In this document: in pieces, positions 1-6,356 of the stretch
Position numbering within the stretch: the stretch's first letter is position 1
Layout: every line of letters starts with the position of its first letter
Assembly (NCBI GenBank): GCA_009783395.1
Contig: WRHA01000325.1
Span: 1-7,344 of the forward strand
Direction: 5' to 3'
DNA: 7,344 bases
From: Defluviitaleaceae bacterium
GTDB lineage: Bacteria > Bacillota > Clostridia > Lachnospirales > WQUN01
The notes under the pieces: model-generated
What the model was told of the DNA's origin: nothing
What the model saw: the letters and a program-made list of their open reading frames with translations, nothing else
The model's database searches: none
Position numbers and translations under genes: made by a program

Positions 1-576
1 ATACATTCCGATAAGGTATTCGTAAGCGTCGCCAAAAGCATCAATAGTGCTGTCTTGGTATTTCAATTTCATATCAGCAATGCCATTCATGAGCTTAGTG
101 AGCATTTCATTTCGTCTTGCTACTGTTCCACCTAGCTTGTTGCTGTTAATATCAATATCGTCAAAAAGACCTTTGAAAGTGCTTTCACTCTCTGTACCTT
201 GTGCTGACGTTTCTATGCTCTTAAATACGTTTTCAAGCGTAACATTGAGGTTTTCATCAGTGCTGGCGTGTTTACGCACATTTTCAAACAATTCACTTGG
301 GAGCATAAAGAATCCTAACGTTTTTACCATGTCTGCACGAGCTTCATTGGCACTGTCGTCAGAAAGTTTGGTATAATCAAATGACACATCGCCAGCATCA
401 TGTTCTCCGGCATTGATGTAAGAAACGATTTTTTCAGATATATAACGATAAAACAGCATACCAAGCACATACTGCTTGAAATCCCACCCATCCACACTAC
501 CACGCAAAGCATTAGCTACGTTCCATATAGCACGATGCAATTCTTGCCTCTCTTGCTCTTTTTTACTATATGACAT
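1..576 (-). CDS. hsdM: Type I restriction-modification DNA methyltransferase subunit HsdM, N-terminal part (cut by window edge)
   Basis: Reading the minus strand from an ATG at 576 gives 192 codons open to the window edge. It is the N-terminal helical domain of the modification subunit of a type I restriction-modification enzyme, which with HsdS methylates adenine at the recognition site and with HsdR forms the restriction complex. Seen: GSVDGWDFKQYVLGMLFYRY at residues 26-45 and DAFGDAYEYLIGMY at 179-192, both very characteristic of HsdM and, from memory, closest to the EcoR124I-like (type IC) group. The SAM-binding and NPPY catalytic motifs should lie beyond the edge and cannot be checked. 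The start is supported by AAGGGG eight bases upstream of the ATG. It follows the small helix-turn-helix gene by 46 bases on the same strand, so the two are probably cotranscribed, with hsdS and hsdR expected further left. The DNA is more AT-rich, with many T-ending codons (GCT, CGT, GAT), unlike the genes to the right, which suggests transfer. Identity is secure; subtype is inferred. Confidence 0.95.
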   Translation of the reverse strand, partial: MSYSKKEQERQELHRAIWNVANALRGSVDGWDFKQYVLGMLFYRYISEKIVSYINAGEHDAGDVSFDYTKLSDDSANEARADMVKTLGFFMLPSELFENVRKHASTDENLNVTLENVFKSIETSAQGTESESTFKGLFDDIDINSNKLGGTVARRNEMLTKLMNGIADMKLKYQDSTIDAFGDAYEYLIGMY

Positions 577-622
577 AATATCTGCCCCTTGTCCATCGGC
601 TACATAAAGCAACGCGACTTAT

Positions 623-874
623 TTAATATGTTTGGTCAATCAGGATACTTTGATTGCCGTTTGATTTTACGATAGCAGAAGTATCCCCATCTCTAACTCT
701 ACCATTGTGCACTCTGCCATCAGTAGGCTTTGTAGCATTTTTTGGAATTAGCCAAGTGCGACCTAATCGAACAACACCACTAATTCTACCTTTTGCACAG
801 AGGGCTTGCACATGACGAGCTTTCACGCCCCACTTGCTGCCAGCTTCTTGTGTAGTTATCCATTCTAGCTCCAT
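623..874 (-). CDS. Small helix-turn-helix (excisionase/MerR-like) DNA-binding protein preceding hsdM
   Basis: An 83-residue protein. Residues about 5-46 (WITTQEAGSKWGVKARHVQA, then LCAKGRISGVVRLGRTWLIP) have the pattern of excisionase/MerR-type winged helix-turn-helix domains: an ITTQEAGSKWGV helix, a recognition helix, and a wing ending in WLIPK. The remaining ~35 residues are polar and have no recognisable domain. The ATG at 874 was preferred over upstream ATGs at 889 and 904 because a G-rich ribosome site (GGGGGG) lies just before it and homology starts there. It sits 46 bases upstream of hsdM on the same strand and behind a good promoter, so it is probably the first gene of the restriction-modification operon. 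Small proteins of this type are often found next to type I hsdM in Firmicutes. A role in controlling hsd expression, for example delaying restriction after entry into a new host, is an inference. No integrase is visible, so a true recombination directionality role is less likely. Confidence 0.85.
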   Translation of the reverse strand: MELEWITTQEAGSKWGVKARHVQALCAKGRISGVVRLGRTWLIPKNATKPTDGRVHNGRVRDGDTSAIVKSNGNQSILIDQTY

Positions 875-922
875 ACGAACACCCCCCATCCTAAAAAGTT
901 TCATGCGGCAACTCTCAAAAAT

Positions 923-951
923 ATTATAACGCGCCTAACCGCACTAATCAA
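923..951 (-). promoter_or_regulatory. Sigma-A-type promoter for the HTH-hsdM operon
   Basis: On the minus strand, a -35 element TTGATT (946-951) is separated by 17 bases from a perfect -10 TATAAT (923-928). Transcription would start near 916, about 40 bases before the HTH gene start at 874. No other candidate of similar quality was seen between scpB and this gene, which suggests the restriction-modification operon has its own promoter and is not just read through from scpB. Confidence 0.7.
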
Positions 952-1059
952 GAGGAAATTGGAGTTTTGTCGAAATTATTTTCGTGTGTAAATTCCCATT
1001 GTAAATGCAATAGTGGCGCGGCGAGTGGCGTTTAGTCTGAAAAGAGAAAATTGGTAGCA

Positions 1060-1566
1060 TTAAGTCCGGGAAATTTCCATAAGCTCATCCACATTTTTCA
1101 GCCCGTAGAAAAGCAAAAATTCCTCCGATGTGCCGAAAAGAATCGGACGCCCCGGTGCATCAAGCCGCCCTTTTTCCTCAACAAGACCATACTCCACAAG
1201 CCGATTAACGCCGTGGTCGCAGTTCACACCGCGAATATTTTCAATCACAGATTTTGTAACGGGCTGTTTAAATGCAATAACCGCCAGCGTTTCAAGCAAA
1301 GTTTGTGACAGTGCGCGACGCGGACGTATTTTTAAAAGCCGCTGAACCGACGAAAAATACGCCGGATTTGTACATAAACAAAAGGCATCATCCGCCTCGC
1401 TCAGTTGAATCCCCGCATTGTCGGCGGAATATTTTTCTGCCATCCGCGAAAGCAGATTTCGCGTAAGGGGAATATCGCATCCGAGTGCCTCCGCAAGCCG
1501 ACTCAGCGGCACACTTTCGCCGCTTGCAAAAAGCATTGCTTCGAGAATTTTTTCACGTTCCGACAT
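1060..1566 (-). CDS. scpB: Segregation and condensation protein ScpB
   Basis: A 168-residue protein of the ScpB family, the double winged-helix kleisin partner that with ScpA and SMC forms the bacterial condensin-like complex on the nucleoid. Seen: first winged-helix domain at about residues 1-80 (MSEREKILEAMLFASGESVP at the start), then the hallmark second domain with LSQTLLETLAVIAFKQPVTK (86-105), IRGVNCD (111-117) and GRPILFGTSEEFL (139-151). Length is slightly short for the family but complete. The reading frame extends to 1743, but the ATG at 1566 is the better start: AAGGAAG lies five bases upstream, and the extra N-terminal residues match nothing and would run through the promoter region and into the divergent gene. 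scpA, normally directly upstream, is absent; the gene is instead divergent from a GH9 glycosidase. The downstream 155 bases before the next promoter contain no convincing terminator. Confidence 0.96.
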   Translation of the reverse strand: MSEREKILEAMLFASGESVPLSRLAEALGCDIPLTRNLLSRMAEKYSADNAGIQLSEADDAFCLCTNPAYFSSVQRLLKIRPRRALSQTLLETLAVIAFKQPVTKSVIENIRGVNCDHGVNRLVEYGLVEEKGRLDAPGRPILFGTSEEFLLFYGLKNVDELMEISRT

Positions 1567-1598
1567 AGTATCTTCCTTTATCATCGCCCGAAATTGTC

Positions 1599-1633
1599 CC
1601 TCGCATTGTATCATACTTTTCCGTAGCGGAAAT
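1599..1633 (-). promoter_or_regulatory. Candidate scpB promoter with extended -10
   Basis: On the minus strand, TGATACAAT (+ strand 1605-1613) is an extended -10 element (TG-n-TACAAT, five of six matches). The -35 position (ATTTCC, 1628-1633) is poor, which an extended -10 could compensate. The predicted start is near 1599, about 33 bases before the scpB ATG. The -35 position falls inside the inverted repeat at 1618-1632. Confidence 0.45.
1618..1632. promoter_or_regulatory. Inverted repeat in the scpB/GH9 divergent promoter region (possible operator)
   Basis: TTTCCG-TAG-CGGAAA is a perfect 6-bp inverted repeat with a 3-base centre. It covers the -35 region of the candidate scpB promoter and ends three bases before the -35 element of the candidate GH9 promoter. 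It is well placed for a dimeric regulator acting on either or both genes, but no regulator gene is adjacent and the palindrome is short, so function is unproven. Confidence 0.35.
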
Positions 1634-1635
1634 CC

Positions 1636-1664
1636 TGGACACTGCTTTTTCATTATGTTATCTT
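1636..1664 (+). promoter_or_regulatory. Candidate promoter of the GH9 gene
   Basis: TGGACA (1636-1641; five of six matches to TTGACA) is separated by 17 bases from TATCTT (1659-1664; four of six matches to TATAAT). Transcription would begin near 1671, leaving a short purine-rich leader before the ribosome site AAGGGG at 1682-1687 and the ATG at 1695. Confidence 0.5.
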
Positions 1665-1694
1665 GTGAAAAAACACAAAAAAAGGGGTAGGAGA

Positions 1695-3236
1695 ATGTTA
1701 AAAATCCATGTAAATCAACTCGGCTGGCGTCCGACAGACGCAAAAAAAGCGATTATTTCGGACGCGGGCGCAACTGCGTTTGAACTTGTGCGAGAGGCAG
1801 ACGGCGCGATTGTTTTTCGCGGAAAATGCGGTGCGGAAATTTTTGATGCCGCTTCGGAGGAAAAAGTGCGTGTCGCAGATTTTTCGGAATTTGCCGACGA
1901 AGGAAAATATTTTCTGCGCAGCGAATTAAGCGGTGCAGCCGCGGATAAATCGATTCCGTTTAACATAGGAAAAAATCCATATGCAGGCCTGTGCGACGCG
2001 TTGCTCGAATTTTTTAACTATCAAAAATGCGGGGTCGACCTCGACGCGGGATTGTGGTCGCATCCGGCGTGCCACACGTCCCTTGCGACGGTTTACGGCA
2101 CAGATAAGAAAAAGGACGTGAGCGGCGGATGGCATGATGCCGGCGATTACGGGCGGTACATCGTTCCCGCGGCGATGACTGTTGCGGATTTGCTTTTGGC
2201 ATACGAACTCTCCGATTCGCCCGACAAAAAAATTCCGGATGTCGTATGGTTTGAGCTGGAATGGTTTTTGAAAATGCAGTGCAAATGCGGTGGGGTGTAT
2301 CACAAGGTAAGCTGTGCCACATTTAACGCGCTTGATGAAATGCCGCATGATGAGCATGGCGACCTTGTTATTTGCCCGATTTCCCTGACAGCAACCGCCG
2401 ATTTTGCCGCAACTCTCGCGCTTGCGTCACGATTTTATCCCGCGAAGAAGGACGTCTTGCTTGATGCCGCACGCCGCGCATGGGACTGGTGCATGGAAAA
2501 CCCCGACGCACCGATGTTCACAAACCCTCCGGGCGTTTCGACCGGCGGTTACGGCGACAAAAGCGCGGCGGATGAAATTTTCTGGGCGGCGTGCGAATTA
2601 TTCAGCGCGACCGGCGAGAAAAAATATGCGGATGCGATAACAGAAAACTCGATTTGCTTGGGACTCGGATGGGGTGATATGGGAACATACGGCATCGTCG
2701 CCTATTTGCGTGCGGCAAATGCGGACGCGGCTTTGCGCGAAAAAATGAAATCCGTACTGCGCGACCACTGCGAGGAGATCATGCAAGCGCACGCAAACGA
2801 GCCTTACGGCACGTCGCAAGGCGTAAGTTATCGCTGGGGAAGCACAATGCAAGTCGCAAACAGCGCAAAGGCACTTCTGTTTTACAGCAGGCTCGTCGAA
2901 AAAACGCCGCGTTATGAAAACGCCGCGCTGGAGCACATGCACTACATCCTCGGTCGAAACCCGCTTTCTCAAAGTTACATCTCCGGCTTCGGCGCGAACG
3001 CAATAAAATACCCGCACCATCGCCCTACTGTTGCGGTTGGCGCGGCGTTTCCGGGCATGGTTTCCGGCGGCGCGAACGGGGATCTTACGCCCCGCGACCT
3101 CATACTAAACGAGACATGCGCCGGCAAGCCTCCGTCAAAATGCTTTATCGACCACATCGACAGCTTTTCGTCAAACGAAGTCGCGATTTACTGGAATGCT
3201 TCGGTATTTTTCGTGGCAAGTTTGTTAAATATGTAG
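1695..3236 (+). CDS. Glycoside hydrolase family 9 enzyme without signal peptide (cellodextrinase/endoglucanase-like)
   Basis: A 513-residue inverting beta-glycosidase of family GH9. Residues about 2-92 form the N-terminal immunoglobulin-like CelD_N module (LKIHVNQLGWRPTDAKKAII at 2-21); the catalytic (alpha/alpha)6 barrel follows from about 96. Catalytic motifs are intact: GGWHDAGDYG at 144-153 with D148 and the likely base D151; ILGRNPLSQSYISGFG ending in PHHR (440-443), the family signature; and NEVAIYWNA with the likely proton donor E495. No carbohydrate-binding module, dockerin, signal peptide or anchor is seen, so the enzyme is probably cytoplasmic, acting on imported cello-oligosaccharides as reported for the Butyrivibrio cellodextrinase Ced1. 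Substrate is inferred; some GH9 members act on other beta-glucans or glucosamine oligomers. The ATG at 1695 was chosen over 1665 because AAGGGG lies seven bases upstream and the CelD_N homology begins there. No transporter or other sugar gene is adjacent. It is convergent with uvrA. Confidence 0.94.
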   Translation: MLKIHVNQLGWRPTDAKKAIISDAGATAFELVREADGAIVFRGKCGAEIFDAASEEKVRVADFSEFADEGKYFLRSELSGAAADKSIPFNIGKNPYAGLCDALLEFFNYQKCGVDLDAGLWSHPACHTSLATVYGTDKKKDVSGGWHDAGDYGRYIVPAAMTVADLLLAYELSDSPDKKIPDVVWFELEWFLKMQCKCGGVYHKVSCATFNALDEMPHDEHGDLVICPISLTATADFAATLALASRFYPAKKDVLLDAARRAWDWCMENPDAPMFTNPPGVSTGGYGDKSAADEIFWAACELFSATGEKKYADAITENSICLGLGWGDMGTYGIVAYLRAANADAALREKMKSVLRDHCEEIMQAHANEPYGTSQGVSYRWGSTMQVANSAKALLFYSRLVEKTPRYENAALEHMHYILGRNPLSQSYISGFGANAIKYPHHRPTVAVGAAFPGMVSGGANGDLTPRDLILNETCAGKPPSKCFIDHIDSFSSNEVAIYWNASVFFVASLLNM

Positions 3237-3250
3237 CGCGCCAAGCGCGC
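3236..3250. other. GC-only hairpin at the GH9/uvrA convergent junction
   Basis: GCGCGC-CAA-GCGCGC forms a perfect 6-bp stem with a 3-base loop, beginning on the last base of the GH9 stop codon. It could end or pause transcription from either side, or protect the 3' end, but there is no run of T on either strand, so it is not a standard intrinsic terminator. It may also be one end of the repeat element described at 3286-3309. Confidence 0.5.
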
Positions 3251-3285
3251 AGTGGGAACCGTGGACATGTTTGGGTTGGCGGAGT

Positions 3286-3309
3286 GTTCGTCTCGAAGCC
3301 GGATGCACT
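3286..3309. repeat. 24-nt repeat, copy 1 (just downstream of uvrA)
   Basis: The 19-mer GTTCGTCTCGAAGCCGGAT at 3286-3304 recurs exactly at 4800-4818. After one mismatch the next four bases, CACT, also match, giving 23 of 24 identities. This copy is in the 72-bp gap between the two convergent genes and touches the last base of the uvrA stop codon. It contains a small inverted repeat, TTCG-TCT-CGAA. By a simple random expectation an exact 19-base match in a window this size is very unlikely, so common origin is probable. Confidence 0.7.
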
Positions 3310-6176
3310 TACAGTACGTCTTTTAGGAATTGTCCGGTGAAGGATTCTTTGCATTTTGCTATTGTTTCCGGTGTGCCGCAGGCTACGATTTGTCCGCCTG
3401 CCCCGCCGCCTTCGGGGCCCAGGTCGATGATATAGTCCGCGGTTTTTATCACGTCCAGATTATGCTCTATTACGATTACTGTGTTGCCCCAGTCCGCGAG
3501 CTGTTGCAAAATGCCGATAAGCTTGTGGACGTCGGCGGCATGGAGGCCGGTTGTCGGTTCATCCAGCACGTACAGTGTTTTGCCCGTCGAGCGGCGCGAA
3601 AGTTCCGTCGCGAGTTTAACGCGCTGTGCTTCGCCGCCGGAAAGAGTCGTTGAGGATTGCCCGAGTTTTATATAGGTAAGGCCTACATCGCACAGGGTTT
3701 GCAGTTTGTCGCGGAGACGCGGCAGGTTTTGGAAAAACTCAAGCGCGGTTTCGATTGTCATTTCCAGAACATCCGCTATCGATTTGCCCTTGTATTTCAC
3801 CTCAAGCGTTTCGCGATTATACCGCCTTCCGCCGCAAACCTCGCACGGCACGTAAACGTCGGGCAAAAAGTGCATCTCAATTTTCAAGATGCCGTCGCCC
3901 GCACACGCTTCGCATCGTCCGCCCTTCACATTAAAGCTAAACCTTCCTTTTTGATAGCCGCGCACTTTTGCCTCCGGCACTTGGGCAAAAACGTCGCGCA
4001 CAAGGTCGAAAAGCCCGGTATATGTCGCGGGATTGCTGCGCGGCGTGCGCCCGATGGGACTTTGGTCGATGTTAATAATTTTATCCAAATGCTCAAGCCC
4101 GCGAATGTCTTTGTGACGTCCGGGCTTTATTCTTGCGCGGTTTAAATCGCGGGCGAGGCGTTTGTATAAAATTTCGTTAACCAGCGACGATTTGCCCGAG
4201 CCGGAAACGCCCGTCACGCATGTAAACAGCCCGACGGGAATATCAACGCTTATTCCGCGCAAATTATTTTCCTCCGCGCCGGAAATTTTGACCTTACGTT
4301 TCGTAGCAGCTCTGCGTTTTTTCGGGGTTTCGATTTTTTTCTCACCTGTGAGATATTGCGCTGTGATACTTTCCTTGCACGAAAGCAAATCCTGCACGTC
4401 CCCCGCGAAGACAATTTCCCCGCCGTGAACGCCCGCGCCCGGTCCTATATCAACGATAAAATCCGACGCCATCATGGTGTCGGTATCGTGTTCGACAACG
4501 ATCAGAGTATTGCCAATATCGGTGAGGTGGCGCAATGTTTTCAGCAAGCGCGCATTGTCCCTCTGATGCAGACCGATCGACGGCTCGTCCAAGATATAAA
4601 CCACGCCGACAAGCCCGCTGCCTATTTGTGTCGCAAGGCGAATCCGCTGTGCTTCGCCGCCCGAAAGCGACCCCGCCGACCGCGCAAGCGTCAAATAATC
4701 CAGCCCCACATCCATCAAAAATCCCGTTCTTGCATGAATTTCCTTCAAAATCGGCCCGGCAATTATCTGGCGCCGGTTGCCGGTGTCGTTGTTTTCAGGG
4801 TTCGTCTCGAAGCCGGATTCACTGTCGAATGTTTTTATAAAAAAATCTCTGAGTTCGCCGATTGTCATATCGGTGATTGCGGAAATGGATTCGCCGCCTA
4901 TTGTTACGGCCAAAATCTCCGGTTTAAGCCGTTTTCCATTGCATGTCGGGCAGGCGATGCTTGTCATAAAATTATCATAATCCTGCCGTGCGGAATACGA
5001 CGACGTTTCGTTATACCTCCGCCACAAATTATTTGTAATGCCCTCGAATTCGTGGCTGTAATTGCGCTCGTTGCCGTCGAAGCCTGTGAAGGTTATCGGC
5101 ACCGATTTGCGTACTTCGGGGCCGTTCATTATCAAAACACGAATATTGTCGGGCAGTTTTTCATACGGAACATCCAGCGAGAAGCCGTATTCCTCCGACA
5201 ATGCCTCGAAAATCGCATGACCCCAGCTTCCGTCTGATTTCACCGCGTTCCATCCCGGCGCGGCAATCGCGCCCTCATTAATACTCAACGCGGGGTTCGG
5301 CACAACAAGCTCGGGGTCAAAAATCAGCTTAACCCCAAGCCCCGCACAATCCGGACACGCGCCCGACGGGTTGTTGAACGAAAACATGCGCGGCTCGAGT
5401 TCCGGCAAGGATACTCCGCAGTCTGCGCAGGAGAAGTGCGCGCTGAAAAGCATGTCTGTTTCGCCATTGTTTACTACCAGCAGGCCGCCGGACAAGGCCA
5501 TTGCGGCCTCTATGGATTCCGAGAGGCGTTTTTGGATCCCATCACGCACAACAAGCCTGTCAATAACTATCTCAAGAGTGTGTTTGCGTTTTTTGTCCAG
5601 GGTGATTTCTTCGGACAGGTCGTAGGTTTCGCCGTCGATCCTGGCTCTTACGTAGCCGTTTTTTCTTGCGTCCTCGATTAGGCGCGTGTGTTCGCCTTTT
5701 CTTGCCCGTACGACCGGGGCAAGAATTTGCAGGCGCGTTTGTTCCGGCAGTTGTAAAACTTGGTCTACGATTTGATCGACTGTTTGTTTTTCCACAACTT
5801 TTCCGCATTCGGGACAGTGCGGTATGCCTACGCGTGCGTACAGCAGGCGAAGGTAGTCGTAGATTTCTGTTACTGTACCTACGGTTGAGCGTGGATTTTG
5901 GCTTGTGGTTTTTTGGTCGATAGAAATCGCGGGGGAAAGACCCTCGATAAAGTCTACGTCGGGTTTTTCCATCTGCCCCAAAAATTGCCTTGCATATGCG
6001 GAGAGCGACTCGACGTAACGCCGCTGACCCTCTGCGTAAATCGTATCGAACGCAAGCGATGTTTTGCCCGAGCCGCTCAGCCCCGTAAACACAACAAACT
6101 TGTCGCGTGGAATTTCCAGCGAGATATTTTTCAGATTATTGCCTCGCGCACCTTTAATCTTTATTTTCTTGTCCAT
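3309..6176 (-). CDS. uvrA: UvrA, ATPase and damage-sensing subunit of the UvrABC excinuclease
   Basis: A complete 955-residue UvrA, which dimerises, binds distorted DNA and loads UvrB in nucleotide excision repair. Seen in order: first Walker A GLSGSGKT (32-39); HCPECG (120-125); first zinc module C250/C253/C274/C277; extra CPTC pair (409-412); ABC signature LSGGEAQ (504-510) with Walker B YILDEP (527-532); second Walker A GVSGSGKS (656-663); second zinc finger C755/C758/C778/C781; second LSGGEAQ (845-851) and Walker B LDEP (871-874). Both nucleotide sites look functional. Start at 6176: GGAGG lies nine bases upstream and the [15 protein letters not shown] start is typical; the frame extends to 6245 but that part is non-homologous. 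Odd point: residues about 451-468 ([18 protein letters not shown]), between ELRDFF and IAGPILKEI, appear to be an extra stretch of roughly 14 residues compared with remembered UvrAs, and encode a copy of the 24-nt repeat. uvrB and uvrC are not adjacent. Confidence 0.98.
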   Translation of the reverse strand: MDKKIKIKGARGNNLKNISLEIPRDKFVVFTGLSGSGKTSLAFDTIYAEGQRRYVESLSAYARQFLGQMEKPDVDFIEGLSPAISIDQKTTSQNPRSTVGTVTEIYDYLRLLYARVGIPHCPECGKVVEKQTVDQIVDQVLQLPEQTRLQILAPVVRARKGEHTRLIEDARKNGYVRARIDGETYDLSEEITLDKKRKHTLEIVIDRLVVRDGIQKRLSESIEAAMALSGGLLVVNNGETDMLFSAHFSCADCGVSLPELEPRMFSFNNPSGACPDCAGLGVKLIFDPELVVPNPALSINEGAIAAPGWNAVKSDGSWGHAIFEALSEEYGFSLDVPYEKLPDNIRVLIMNGPEVRKSVPITFTGFDGNERNYSHEFEGITNNLWRRYNETSSYSARQDYDNFMTSIACPTCNGKRLKPEILAVTIGGESISAITDMTIGELRDFFIKTFDSESGFETNPENNDTGNRRQIIAGPILKEIHARTGFLMDVGLDYLTLARSAGSLSGGEAQRIRLATQIGSGLVGVVYILDEPSIGLHQRDNARLLKTLRHLTDIGNTLIVVEHDTDTMMASDFIVDIGPGAGVHGGEIVFAGDVQDLLSCKESITAQYLTGEKKIETPKKRRAATKRKVKISGAEENNLRGISVDIPVGLFTCVTGVSGSGKSSLVNEILYKRLARDLNRARIKPGRHKDIRGLEHLDKIINIDQSPIGRTPRSNPATYTGLFDLVRDVFAQVPEAKVRGYQKGRFSFNVKGGRCEACAGDGILKIEMHFLPDVYVPCEVCGGRRYNRETLEVKYKGKSIADVLEMTIETALEFFQNLPRLRDKLQTLCDVGLTYIKLGQSSTTLSGGEAQRVKLATELSRRSTGKTLYVLDEPTTGLHAADVHKLIGILQQLADWGNTVIVIEHNLDVIKTADYIIDLGPEGGGAGGQIVACGTPETIAKCKESFTGQFLKDVL
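4756..4783. repeat. Inverted repeat inside uvrA beside the extra segment
   Basis: CCGGCAA (4756-4762) and TTGCCGG (4777-4783) are a perfect 7-bp inverted pair separated by 14 bases that themselves contain GGCGCC. The structure spans codons of about residues 465-474, at the C-terminal edge of the apparent extra segment and 16 bases from the 24-nt repeat copy at 4800. It may be part of the same inserted element, or chance in GC-rich coding DNA. Confidence 0.35.
4800..4823. repeat. 24-nt repeat, copy 2 (inside uvrA)
   Basis: Same 24-nt sequence as at 3286-3309 with a single mismatch (T for G at 4819). On the uvrA strand the identical 19-mer encodes SGFETN, residues 454-459, and lies within the variable stretch 451-468 that remembered UvrAs seem to lack. 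The frame is kept, so UvrA remains intact. Confidence 0.7.
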
Positions 6177-6252
6177 TGATGCGAACCTCCGTTTCATATT
6201 TCCCAAAATCAAAGTTGTTAGCGTATAAACTGCGTCTTGAAGCAACGCCTAA

Positions 6253-6281
6253 ATATTAGCACATCACCGATGTGCGAACAA
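6253..6281 (-). promoter_or_regulatory. Candidate uvrA promoter
   Basis: On the minus strand, TTGTTC (6276-6281) and TAATAT (6253-6258) are spaced by exactly 17 bases. Matches to consensus are modest (three and four of six). Transcription would start near 6246, about 70 bases before the uvrA ATG. The whole spacer is the perfect inverted repeat at 6259-6275. No Bacillus-type LexA box (CGAAC-N4-GTTCG) was found here. Confidence 0.4.
6259..6275. promoter_or_regulatory. Perfect 7-bp inverted repeat between the uvrA and toxin-antitoxin promoters (possible operator)
   Basis: GCACATC-ACC-GATGTGC is a perfect inverted repeat with a 3-base centre. A further half-site GCACAC lies at 6285-6290. It fills the spacer of the candidate uvrA promoter and is about 20 bases upstream of the -35 element of the toxin-antitoxin promoter, so a bound dimer would most directly affect uvrA. 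Which protein binds, if any, cannot be read from the sequence. Confidence 0.5.
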
Positions 6282-6295
6282 TAGGCACACAATGG

Positions 6296-6324
6296 TTGAC
6301 CGATAACGCCTTGCGACGTAAAAT
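6296..6324 (+). promoter_or_regulatory. Promoter of the antitoxin-toxin operon
   Basis: TTGACC (6296-6301) and TAAAAT (6319-6324), each five of six matches to consensus, are spaced by the optimal 17 bases. Transcription would start near 6331, about 26 bases before the antitoxin ATG. The -10 element is contained in the first copy of a 9-bp direct repeat, which would suit autorepression. Confidence 0.7.
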
Positions 6325-6341
6325 AAAGCATAACGTAAAAT
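6316..6341 (+). repeat. 9-bp direct repeat over the toxin-antitoxin -10 region (possible autoregulatory operator)
   Basis: ACGTAAAAT occurs at 6316-6324 and again at 6333-6341, 17 bases start to start. The first copy contains the -10 element, the second abuts the ribosome site. Ribbon-helix-helix antitoxins commonly repress their own promoter by binding repeated short sites, so this is a plausible operator; the AT-rich composition means coincidence is possible. Confidence 0.4.
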
Positions 6342-6356
6342 GAGGAGGTCGTGAAT

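Noticed and set aside
47..376. Plus-strand open frame of 109 codons
   Set aside because: It lies opposite the hsdM coding frame, which shows clear family motifs; the translation is low-complexity and serine/leucine-rich.
971..984. Inverted repeat CGAAA-TTAT-TTTCG downstream of scpB as a terminator
   Set aside because: Only a 5-bp, partly AT stem, with no T run following on the minus strand.
1012..1030. Direct repeat AGTGGCG, 12 bases apart, between scpB and the HTH promoter
   Set aside because: Seven bases in a GC-rich patch, only two copies and no link to a promoter element; likely chance.
1567..1743. N-terminal extension of scpB to the upstream ATG at 1743
   Set aside because: The extra 59 residues match nothing in ScpB, run through the promoter region into the GH9 gene, and the ATG at 1566 has a good ribosome site.
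1926..2357. Minus-strand open frame of 143 codons
   Set aside because: Antisense to the catalytic part of the GH9 gene and without any family resemblance.
2598..3020. Minus-strand open frame of 140 codons
   Set aside because: Antisense shadow of the GH9 gene; no motif or ribosome site of note.
3145..3354. Minus-strand open frame of 69 codons containing SGFETN, like the extra UvrA segment
   Set aside because: The shared peptide arises because the 24-nt DNA repeat happens to be read in the same phase; the frame overlaps both convergent genes and is out of frame with uvrA, so it is not a UvrA fragment or a frameshift.
4356..5237. Long open frame of 293 codons on the plus strand
   Set aside because: It is antisense to the well-conserved uvrA coding sequence; its translation has no recognisable domain, and long antisense frames are common opposite GC-rich genes.
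6177..6245. N-terminal extension of uvrA to 6245
   Set aside because: The first 23 residues are not UvrA-like and include the ribosome binding site of the ATG at 6176.
6177..6300. LexA/SOS box upstream of uvrA
   Set aside because: CGAAC occurs at 6181 and 6275 regions on the plus strand but without the facing GTTCG at the right spacing.
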